Positions 30,592 to 37,777 of a stretch of DNA of 64,000 bases are shown here, piece after piece. Location: assembly GCA_016929905.1 (NCBI GenBank), contig JAFGHX010000032.1:1-64000 (forward strand). The letters are read 5' to 3'. Below the pieces are notes generated by a model, which saw nothing but the letters and a program-made list of their open reading frames with translations, made no database searches and was not told the origin of the DNA. The DNA is from Kiritimatiellia bacterium. GTDB lineage: Bacteria > Verrucomicrobiota > Kiritimatiellia > JAFGHX01. The number at the start of each line of letters is the position of its first letter. The first letter of the stretch is position 1. A program made the translations under genes and the position numbers.

Positions 30592-30636
30592 GGCTGCCGT
30601 TCCTTTCCCTGCCCGCGCTCGTACGCTCCGAGAGGG

Positions 30637-31437
30637 TCACCCGTCGAGCAGTCCGCTGAGAAACGCAAAGGCATCCTTCAGTTCCCGGGCGCGCGCCGCG
30701 GGCGTCTCGCCCGGCGCGCGCTCGACCGAGATGCAGCCGGCATACCCGTACTTCACGAGTGTGGCCACGATTTCCGGGTAGGGCACCTCGCCCTTGCCCA
30801 CCGTGGGGAAGACGGACGAGCCCTGCCCGCCCACCTGGTCCTTGGCATGCACGTGCCCGATGAACGGCACCAGGTCCGGCAGGCCGTCGAGCGGCGAGGC
30901 GCCCTCGTAATAGCGGATGTTGGCCGGGTCGTAGCCGATCCTGATGCGCGGATGCCCGATCCGGCGAATCAGGTGCAGAGCCGCCGGCACGGTGCCGGTC
31001 AACCCGCCGTGCGTCTCGAGGCAGATCGTGAGGCCGAGCCGCGCCGCCGTCTCGCCGGCCTCGCCCATCGCCGCGCAGAATGCCGCCGTCTCGCGTTCGA
31101 GCAGGTCCGTGTCCTTGTCCCGGGTCGACACGGTGCCGGTGTCGAACACGGCAACCCCGAGCCTGGCCGCGCCCTCCAACTTGCGGAGAAACAAAGCCAA
31201 CCCATCCGCGGTCGTCACGCTGTTCCCGCCCCCGGCGGCGACAGCCGTGAGGCCGTGCCCGGCCAGTTGCCTGCGCAGCGCCCCCGCCTGGTCCGTCGTC
31301 AACGTCTCCAGTTCGAACGGCAGACGGCCGGGCGAGACGTACAGCGCGACGTTCTTGAACCCGGCTTCGGCGCCGCTTGTCAGGAACCGGTCAAGATCGG
31401 GCTCGCAGAGGTTGAAAGCCGCCAGCGCGTTGGCCAT
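30637..31437 (-). CDS. Sugar-phosphate isomerase/epimerase-like TIM-barrel protein
   Basis: This 266-residue protein has the xylose-isomerase-like TIM-barrel pattern: LGLTICLETHGG (metal-ligand glutamate), RIRIGYDPANIRYY, FIGHVHAKDQ (ligand histidine) and a late CISVERAPGE glutamate. These are the metal-binding positions of the AP-endonuclease-2/sugar isomerase family. It is cytosolic. It starts 3 bp after the DUF4838 gene stop, so they are surely co-transcribed. Its role in interconverting keto and aldo sugars or inositol derivatives is inferred from family knowledge. Confidence 0.85.
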   Translation of the reverse strand: MANALAAFNLCEPDLDRFLTSGAEAGFKNVALYVSPGRLPFELETLTTDQAGALRRQLAGHGLTAVAAGGGNSVTTADGLALFLRKLEGAARLGVAVFDTGTVSTRDKDTDLLERETAAFCAAMGEAGETAARLGLTICLETHGGLTGTVPAALHLIRRIGHPRIRIGYDPANIRYYEGASPLDGLPDLVPFIGHVHAKDQVGGQGSSVFPTVGKGEVPYPEIVATLVKYGYAGCISVERAPGETPAARARELKDAFAFLSGLLDG

Positions 31438-31440
31438 GTG

Positions 31441-33936
31441 TCACTCTCCGTTCCCATGCAGGTCCAACCACCCGAACCGAGTTCGCTCCTGGAACCCCGC
31501 GAACGTGGGCGACCAGGCGGCGAGTGCCGGGCCGTTCTGCTGCCCGGTCCACCGTTCGCGACAGAAATTGGCGCGCAGCGCCTCCACCCCCGCCCCGCCA
31601 AACTCAAGGGTCTTCCAGGGCACGGCGAGTTCGACGGTCCACTGCTTCTTGCCGGCGTCGATCTGCACGGCCGACCGCCACTGCCCGCGCCAGCGCTCGT
31701 CCTCGCCGTAGTAGAGCGGGTCCAACTCGTCTTCGATGAAGCCGCCCCGTCCGTCGTAGCGGCCGTTCGTGAAACTGACGATGAGGTGTACGTACTTGCG
31801 GGAGCCCTCGGCCGGGTCGCCCAGGAACAGCTCGACGCAATCCTCGTTCCAGACGCGCCCTTTCTCGATTTCGTACGGCTTCCGCTCCATCGCGTCGATC
31901 AGCGGCTCGTCGACGGTATACGCCACGTACAGGGCCTCGGCGTCCCAGGCGGCCCGGACCCTGGCCGGCACGTCGAGCGGGCGGCCGCTCGTGTTCTCAA
32001 AGGCGACGAGCAACTCGCGCGCGTCTTGCCAGAGCAGTTCGTCGATGACGCCGTCGATTCGCGGCGGGGCAGGCGCGCGCAGCGCGCCCGCCTTCATCAC
32101 GCCGTGCCGGCGCACGAACGGGAGCATGGTCCCGAAATCGATCGTGAACGGCGCGCCGAGCCGCCCGCTGCGGCCGGTCAGAAGCTGCCGGCGCAGGTCA
32201 TCCGGCCCCGTCCGCAGGAACGGATCGCGCAGGCCGGCATCGCGGTAGGCGCCCGCCTTCTGCCGCAGCAGTTGCGCGTCGACCCAGGCGGCGCGCTCCG
32301 CGACGGCGCCGGCCATCGCCTCCAGATCCTCCGGCGAGCCGGAGCCCTGATAGCGGCGGTGCGCCTCGAACCCGCGCGCGGTGAGCGCCGCATATTCGAT
32401 GGCCGGCCGCGCCAGGTCGATGCGCACGCGCAGCGTCGTGTCGTCGCCCGCTGCCGCGTCGGCCTCGTCCAGCAGGCGCATCGCCTCTCCGCATCGGTCC
32501 AGCGGCCAGCGTGAGAGGTAGATGTGTTCCGCCTTGCGGCCGCCGACAACCGGTGTCGCCTGCACGTCCTCGATCAACCCGTAGAACGCGCGCATGGGTT
32601 CGGCCGCCGCGCCGTAGAAGCCCGCGTAGAATTCGTTCAGGACCGCCGCCGGGTCCGCGTTGAGGTCCATGCGCAGCCGGTAGTCCAGATAGTATTGCGG
32701 CGCCTCGACGCCCCAGTGGCTGGGTGCGCCACAGTAGTAGACGATCCGGATGTTGTACTTGCGGAACAACGCGAATGCGTCGATGAGCGCTCTCTGCGAA
32801 AACAGCGGCGCGTCACCCTGGCTGCCCGCCCACCAGAAGTACACATAGGCGCTGAATTGCGTGTGGTTTGCGTTCCACGGCACGTACCCGTCCCCGCCTT
32901 TCTCCAGCGCGTCGAGATTGCACAGCTCGACGATCACGTTCTCCGGGTACTTCCACTGCGCGCGCGCACGCGCGGTCGGGCCGTAGGCGGTCGGCATCAG
33001 CTTCTTGGCCGGGTTCCATTCCCGGATCGCCTCCGCGATGCGGCTGTGGAACCAGTAGACCCGCTCGCCCAAATCGCCGAGTGCCCGGCATGTTTCGCAT
33101 TCGCAGGGCGCACAGCTCGAACCGTAGCTGTCCGGATGGCCGAGTTCGAGAACGTCGGCGCCTGCCAGTTCCCGCTTCGCCCAGTCGACCGAGATCTGGA
33201 GCACGTCCGGATGCGTCACGCAGAGCGAGGACCATTTATGGTTCGAACGCTTGCCCGCTACCAGCGCGAAGTATTCCGGGTGTTCCTTGAAGTACGTTTC
33301 GACCGGCACCTGCAGATGCCAACTGTGCCCGCCGCAGGTGCGGACCTGCAGCCCGGGCGCACCACGCCAGCGCGGCCGCCACGCCATGGCATAGGACGGC
33401 ACGCCCCACAGCACGCGCTTCTCGCCCCGCACGTCGATGGTGTCCGGCACGCGCAACGTCGACTCCCGCGGCACGACTTCGCCCGAGCGGCCCGGCATGA
33501 ACCAGCGCACACCGCCGTAGCGCTCCAGGAAGTCGACGACGCCGTTGTGCGTGCCCAGCAGGCTGCGCACCGTGCCGCCCGGCAGATCGACGTCGCGCCC
33601 GGCGATGAGAAGATAATTCTCCCCTGACTTGATGCGCCAGTTGTCGTATTTCAACTCTTGCGGGTCCAGGCCGTATTGCAGAACCAGGCGCGATACGCCG
33701 AGCACGACGACAGGGCCTTCGATCGGCTCGAGTTCCGTCTTGACCGGCAACGGGACGCCGGCGATCTTCTCGATGTACGCGTTCAATGTGCGCAGCCCTT
33801 CGCGAACGCCGTTCGATTCGCGGGCCGGCACAACGATCGTGGCGCGCGGCGCACCGCGTTCGACGAGCGTGAACCCGAACGCAGCCGGCGCCAGCGCGGC
33901 CATTCCGCACGCTATCATCATCGCCCTTCGCTTCAT
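31441..33936 (-). CDS. Secreted DUF4838 protein with C-terminal CBM9-like domain (paralogue A)
   Basis: This 831-residue protein has a signal peptide (about 1-21). An alpha/beta domain resembling the GH20b accessory domain follows (TIVVPARESNGVREGLRTL...GPVVVLG, about 30-150), then the DUF4838 region (about 200-480) with HPEYFALVAGK, CVTHPD and the cysteine cluster CAPCECETC near residue 274. A C-terminal CBM9/DOMON domain (about 620-830) is absent in paralogues B (44171-46117) and C (60512-62461). Its start overlaps the stop of a truncated gene remnant (ATGA), with GGAAGGAAGG just upstream. DUF4838 proteins are thought to be glycoside hydrolases, but activity is not established. Confidence 0.82.
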   Translation of the reverse strand: MKRRAMMIACGMAALAPAAFGFTLVERGAPRATIVVPARESNGVREGLRTLNAYIEKIAGVPLPVKTELEPIEGPVVVLGVSRLVLQYGLDPQELKYDNWRIKSGENYLLIAGRDVDLPGGTVRSLLGTHNGVVDFLERYGGVRWFMPGRSGEVVPRESTLRVPDTIDVRGEKRVLWGVPSYAMAWRPRWRGAPGLQVRTCGGHSWHLQVPVETYFKEHPEYFALVAGKRSNHKWSSLCVTHPDVLQISVDWAKRELAGADVLELGHPDSYGSSCAPCECETCRALGDLGERVYWFHSRIAEAIREWNPAKKLMPTAYGPTARARAQWKYPENVIVELCNLDALEKGGDGYVPWNANHTQFSAYVYFWWAGSQGDAPLFSQRALIDAFALFRKYNIRIVYYCGAPSHWGVEAPQYYLDYRLRMDLNADPAAVLNEFYAGFYGAAAEPMRAFYGLIEDVQATPVVGGRKAEHIYLSRWPLDRCGEAMRLLDEADAAAGDDTTLRVRIDLARPAIEYAALTARGFEAHRRYQGSGSPEDLEAMAGAVAERAAWVDAQLLRQKAGAYRDAGLRDPFLRTGPDDLRRQLLTGRSGRLGAPFTIDFGTMLPFVRRHGVMKAGALRAPAPPRIDGVIDELLWQDARELLVAFENTSGRPLDVPARVRAAWDAEALYVAYTVDEPLIDAMERKPYEIEKGRVWNEDCVELFLGDPAEGSRKYVHLIVSFTNGRYDGRGGFIEDELDPLYYGEDERWRGQWRSAVQIDAGKKQWTVELAVPWKTLEFGGAGVEALRANFCRERWTGQQNGPALAAWSPTFAGFQERTRFGWLDLHGNGE

Positions 33937-34304
33937 GTTGCCTTCCTTCCCAAATCGAATACGACATCACGGCCTTGCGCCCCGAAGTTTTCGGGGCCGC
34001 CGTACTTCTTGCACCCTTTGCACGGATCCACCGCACTGCGCTCGCCGTCCGTCAGCGCGCCCTGCGCGAACGGGATCGGCCCGTTCTCTCGCGTTGACTC
34101 TCCGCTGTCCGGCACGAACGGAACGGCCAGGCCTGAACGGTAATAGCGATAGCTGCCGTGCAAACGCGCGTTCGGCGGGCCGGAGGCGCCGGCGTTGCCC
34201 GTCAGGCACAGCCGGCCAGAATCCTCGCCGGCACCCGCCGCCCAAACCCAAGTCAGACTCAGCACCACGCGCGAAGCGAAAGTCAGAATCCGAGACGACA
34301 GCAT
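33933..34304 (-). pseudogene. Truncated GH20-associated discoidin-like gene remnant
   Basis: The 123-residue frame has a signal-peptide-like start (MLSSRILTFASRVVLSL) preceded by GGGGAGAA. It then matches an internal part of the two GH20-like paralogues: CLTGN, SYRYYRSGLAVPFVP, PIPFAQGALTDG and VVFDLG. In the intact paralogues this continues DLGK(E/D)YFVRQ; here it stops four residues later (RKAT) exactly where the next gene begins, in an ATGA overlap. The signal peptide is joined directly to the middle of the parental protein, so it has lost the CBM9 domain as well as the catalytic part. Confidence 0.7.
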
Positions 34305-34409
34305 GGCCAGTTCTCCCCAGCTCGACGAATGTTCTGCATGTTGCCCGCGCGGCGTTTCCGCCGCGGGCTGCCCTGCCGCGAAACGCATGGAAACAGAAAA
34401 CGGTCTGAT

Positions 34410-35453
34410 TCAACTCGCGCCCGGCGCCGCCGGCCGCGCCGTGGACTGGCGCGCGGTCAGCACGGGGCTGATCGTCTTCTTCCGGAACCGGCCCGGTTTC
34501 CCTTCCCTTGCCAGTCCCGCAAAGAGCATCTTCACGGCCTCGCGCGCCATCGTCTGCCACGGGAAATAGACGGTCGTCAGCGAACAGCCCGGCAGATAGC
34601 CGGCCACCTGCATGTCGTCGAATGCCGCCACGACCACGTCCCCGGGCACGCGCAGGCCCGCCTCGCTCAAAGCACACATCGCGCCGATCGCCGTCTCGTT
34701 GTTGTAGCCGAATACGCCGTCGGGCGCTTCGCCGTCGGCCAGCCGCCGCCGCATGGCGTCCGCCGCCTGCCGATAGCTGTGCGCATCGCCGACCAGGAGC
34801 CGTTCGTCGAAGGCAAGACCACGCGCTTCGAGCGCCTGGCGATAGCCCGCCACACGAGGCTCAACGCTCCGGTTCGACGGATCACTGCAGATCATCACGA
34901 TCCGGCGCGCCCCGCACGCCAGCAGATGCTCCGTCACCAGCCGGCCCGCCTCAAACCGGTCGCCCATCACCCGGTCCACCGGGAAATCGAAATAGCCGTC
35001 AACCGCCAGGACCGGGTACCCCTCCTCGACGAGGCGCCCGACCCGCTCGTCTACCGCCGGCTCGTGCCCCTTCAGAAAAATGAACCCTTCAACCTGGCGC
35101 GCAATCAGGTCGTCGATCAGCGCCAGAACATCCGGTACGTGAAACGGAAGCTGATGGAACAGGGTGCGGTAGCCCTTCTCGTGAACCAGACGCACCATCT
35201 GCAGGGCGGTCGCCAGCGTGTCCTCTTCGCGGGCATAACGCGTCAGCAACGCGATCGTGCGCGTCTTGCCGCCCTTCAACAGCTTGCCGTACACGTTCGG
35301 GATGTAGTCCAACGCCCTGGCCGACTCCAGAACCTTCTCCTTCGTCGCAGCCGACGCGTAGCAGTCCGGGCGCCGGTTCAGGATCTTCGACGCCGTCGTC
35401 GGGTCCACCCCACTCCGTTTCGCCACATCCTTCAATGTCGCCCGCTTTCGCAC
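34410..35453 (-). CDS. LacI-family transcriptional regulator
   Basis: This 347-residue repressor-type protein has an N-terminal helix-turn-helix and hinge (ATLKDVAKRSGVDPTTASKI, about residues 5-24; then YIPN). A periplasmic-binding-like effector domain follows (GFIFLKGHEP, ARRIVMICSDPSNRSVEPRVAGYRQAL, VFGYNNETAIGAM, VVAAFDD). It lies just upstream of a DUF4838-sugar-isomerase-GH95-GH20 run on the same strand, which it probably controls. A 16-bp perfect palindrome lies 16 bp upstream of its own ATG, indicating autoregulation. The ligand is probably a sugar released by the locus. Confidence 0.92.
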   Translation of the reverse strand: MRKRATLKDVAKRSGVDPTTASKILNRRPDCYASAATKEKVLESARALDYIPNVYGKLLKGGKTRTIALLTRYAREEDTLATALQMVRLVHEKGYRTLFHQLPFHVPDVLALIDDLIARQVEGFIFLKGHEPAVDERVGRLVEEGYPVLAVDGYFDFPVDRVMGDRFEAGRLVTEHLLACGARRIVMICSDPSNRSVEPRVAGYRQALEARGLAFDERLLVGDAHSYRQAADAMRRRLADGEAPDGVFGYNNETAIGAMCALSEAGLRVPGDVVVAAFDDMQVAGYLPGCSLTTVYFPWQTMAREAVKMLFAGLAREGKPGRFRKKTISPVLTARQSTARPAAPGAS

Positions 35454-35464
35454 CGTATCACTCC

Positions 35465-35485
35465 ATTGCTAGCAATCGATTGCTA
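35465..35485. promoter_or_regulatory. LacI-type operator (overlapping palindromes)
   Basis: TAGCAATCGATTGCTA (35470-35485) is a perfect 16-bp palindrome with the central CG typical of LacI-family operators. A second perfect palindrome, ATTGCTAGCAAT (35465-35476), overlaps it. Both lie in the 5' region of the lacI-type gene. Confidence 0.7.
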
Positions 35486-35852
35486 CAAGGGTAGCCGAAC
35501 GGGCCGGAAACGTCAAGAGCCATTTTGCATTATGAAACTCTTGCAGGTTGGCCGGGCGGCGATGCGTAGGGACTGGCCCGAAAGAGGCGCAAGAAGCGCG
35601 AGCGGTTGAGATAAGCACCCGGAGGCGATTCAGGTAAGCCAGCAGGAGCGATTGGGGTAAGGATTAGGCGGTCGGTCCAAAGACAGAATGTGTGCCTTTC
35701 TGCTATCATGAGATTTGAACCGAAGGCGAAGCAGGCAACCGGCTGCAGGCCCGGCCCGCGGCCCGGAGGCCGGCGGTCAGCGAGGAACTTCGGGTCTTCG
35801 ACAAAGATTACGCCAAAGATTATGCCAAAGAGTCCTGGAAGGAGGACCCGTT
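35486..35852. other. Non-coding interval between the LacI and URO-D-like genes
   Basis: No convincing gene was found in these 367 bp. Two imperfect copies of a GGAG(G)CGATTNNGGTAAG string occur near 35623-35660, and a 12-bp direct repeat (AAAGATTACGCC, AAAGATTATGCC) lies near 35803-35826. They may be remnants of a mobile element end, but no transposase or inverted terminal repeat is visible. Confidence 0.5.
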
Positions 35853-36944
35853 ATGAGTTCCACACCGTTCGCCGTCGATGTGACCCCCGATTGGGAAGGG
35901 CTGGTGAAGTGCATCCGGCGGGAGGGTACCCCGCCGCGCGTGTTCCACATCGAGCTGTTTCTGGACGGGGAGGTCCAAGGCGAGATCTGCCGCCGCTACG
36001 ACGTGCTCAACGGAACGAAGCGCGACACGCCGGACTACGGGTGGCGCCGCGTGACGGCGGTGCAGGAGTTCGTGGGCTACGATTTCGTGCGGTCCCGGGT
36101 CGGCGGCCTGGAATTGAAGAAGAACAACCTGACCACCTCGGACACGGCCGCCTTGGCCCGTCAAAGGGGCCGCTCGTTCACCGACGAGCACAGGGGCCCA
36201 ATCACGAACTGGGAAGAATTCGAGAAGTACCCGTGGCCCGACTTGGCAAACGCGAACACCCGGGAACTGGAATGGCTCCAGGAGAACCTTCCGGAGGGCA
36301 TGTGCATTGTGGGCAGCGGGCTGGCCTCTTTCGCAGAGTGGATGTGTTGGCTGATGGGCTACGAGACGCTCTGCTATGCGCTCTACGACCAGCGCGACCT
36401 GGTGAAAGCGATCACGGACCGGCTTGTGGAGATCGACAGGCGCAAGCTGGAACTGGAACTTCAATTCGACCGCGTGAAGATCATCTGGGGCCACGACGAC
36501 ATGGGGTTCAAGAACGGCACGCTTGTCAGTCCAGGCGATCTTCGCGAATTCGTGCTGCCGGGCCACAAGCTGATGGCCAAGATGGCGCACGATGCCGGCC
36601 GGCCCTACATCCTGCATTCGTGCGGCAATTTGCACGAAATCATGGACGACCTGATCGACGACGTGCAGATCGACGGCAAGCACTCATTCGAGGATACGAT
36701 CGAGTGCGTAATCGCGGACAAGGCCGAGTACGGCGACCGCCTCTCGCTGCTCGGCGGGATCGACGTCGACTTCCTCTGCCGCTCGAGCGAGGAGCAGATC
36801 CGTAAGCGTGTCCGCGAAACGCTCGACAAATGCCAGCCCGGCGGCGGCTACTGCCTGGGCTCCGGCAACAGCGTGGCCAACTATATTCCCGTGGACAACT
36901 TTCTGGCGATGGTGGATGAGGGGCGTAAGTACGGGCGGGGATAG
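35853..36944 (+). CDS. Uroporphyrinogen-decarboxylase-family protein (methyltransferase-like)
   Basis: This 363-residue protein has the URO-D barrel fold. Notable motifs are IWGHDDMGFKNGTLVSP, the HSCGN stretch near residue 252 (the HxC zinc-site pattern of corrinoid methyltransferases) and the closing GGGYCLGSGNSVANYIP. The N-terminal arginines expected of true HemE are not evident, so a heme role is unlikely. AAGGAGG lies 7 nt before the chosen ATG. Relatives are widespread in sugar-catabolic clusters without a defined function. It is divergent from the LacI gene. The stop is followed by a perfect inverted repeat. Confidence 0.8.
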   Translation: MSSTPFAVDVTPDWEGLVKCIRREGTPPRVFHIELFLDGEVQGEICRRYDVLNGTKRDTPDYGWRRVTAVQEFVGYDFVRSRVGGLELKKNNLTTSDTAALARQRGRSFTDEHRGPITNWEEFEKYPWPDLANANTRELEWLQENLPEGMCIVGSGLASFAEWMCWLMGYETLCYALYDQRDLVKAITDRLVEIDRRKLELELQFDRVKIIWGHDDMGFKNGTLVSPGDLREFVLPGHKLMAKMAHDAGRPYILHSCGNLHEIMDDLIDDVQIDGKHSFEDTIECVIADKAEYGDRLSLLGGIDVDFLCRSSEEQIRKRVRETLDKCQPGGGYCLGSGNSVANYIPVDNFLAMVDEGRKYGRG

Positions 36945-36950
36945 CTAAGA

Positions 36951-36980
36951 AACTTGCTCGAGTAAGTTCTCGAGCAAGTT
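36951..36980. repeat. AACTTGCTCGAG inverted repeat after the URO-D-like gene
   Basis: AACTTGCTCGAG (36951-36962) and CTCGAGCAAGTT (36969-36980) form a perfect 12-bp stem with a 6-nt loop, 6 bp after the stop codon. Same family as 67-122 and 63626-63675. Confidence 0.85.
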
Positions 36981-37052
36981 GGGATAGCGACGAAATCGCC
37001 AACAGGCCACAGGGTTCCCTTCCCGCCCGTCTTCATGTATACTGCCCTTGCC

Positions 37053-37685
37053 ATGCGTAAGCTTCGAACCATCCTCGCCCTGGTCATCCTTCTCCTGGCC
37101 CTGACCGGCTGCACCAACGTCTGGCGGAAGCTGGTGTCCATCTTTCGCGGGCCGCCGCGGGTCGTGCGGCCCGTGCGACCCGCCTACGGCAACCCCGTCG
37201 CGGATGCGCTGTTGGCTACGAGCGGCGTTGCGAGCACGAATCTGGCCGGGAGCATCTTCCTGGAGTTGAACGGGGAGTGGGTCGTCATCCTGCCGGAAGG
37301 TTTGTGCGTCAAGACAGCCGATCTGGCCCGAGGGGCATTCGATCATCTGCTCGCGGACAGAACGCAACGATTGCTGTCGGAAACGGTTCTGACCAGCAAC
37401 GAAGTCCGCGCGGTCCTGCTTGTCCGGCCCGGTACGGCCGCGGAGGCACAGGACTCCGTCAAAGCGCACCTTGCGCGGAAGGCTGTTCCCGTGAGCCTGA
37501 CGGTGCCGGCAAGCGACGTGCGCACCGACTATGAGTGGATTGACCGCGAGTTGGGCGGCCGCGCGCACGAGTCTCTATTCATTGATGTGTACGACCCGGC
37601 CCTGACGGGTTTCCCGGAGTTGTATCTCATGGATCGGCACGCTATCCCCCAGCCGCTGAGCGGGGAGCAGGCGGAGCCGCAGTAA
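37053..37685 (+). CDS. Lipoprotein of unknown function
   Basis: This 210-residue protein has a clear lipoprotein signal (MRKLRTILALVILLLALTGC), with lipobox LTGC at residues 17-20. The mature part has no recognised domain; it contains a predicted alpha/beta pattern and a repeat of LLVRPGTAAEAQ-like strands. It may be anchored to the outer or inner membrane. The ATG at 37053 was preferred over an ATG six codons upstream because it starts the signal directly. There is no Shine-Dalgarno sequence, but TATACT lies 9 nt before the ATG, which could be a -10 element of a leaderless mRNA. Confidence 0.7.
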   Translation: MRKLRTILALVILLLALTGCTNVWRKLVSIFRGPPRVVRPVRPAYGNPVADALLATSGVASTNLAGSIFLELNGEWVVILPEGLCVKTADLARGAFDHLLADRTQRLLSETVLTSNEVRAVLLVRPGTAAEAQDSVKAHLARKAVPVSLTVPASDVRTDYEWIDRELGGRAHESLFIDVYDPALTGFPELYLMDRHAIPQPLSGEQAEPQ

Positions 37686-37777
37686 AAGCGGCGTCTCGCC
37701 GCTTCCCCGGGCCGAAGGCCCGGCTACCCCCCGACGGCGCGTCGTGTCGTCGGGGAGGAAGAGCCGGGACGGCTCTT
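37686..37777. terminator. Cluster of four hairpins between convergent genes
   Basis: Four stems occupy the whole gap: AAGCGGCG/CGCCGCTT (37686-37704), CCGGGCC/GGCCCGG (37707-37723), CCCCGACG/CGTCGGGG (37729-37755) and AAGAGCCG/CGGCTCTT (37759-37777). The first and last are 19-nt twins (8-bp stem, 3-nt loop, AA/TT ends), each touching the stop codon of one of the two convergent genes. A bidirectional terminator is likely. Confidence 0.7.

Noticed and set aside
35600..35700. End of an insertion sequence upstream of the URO-D-like gene
   Set aside because: There are two imperfect direct repeats but no transposase fragment, inverted ends or target duplication.
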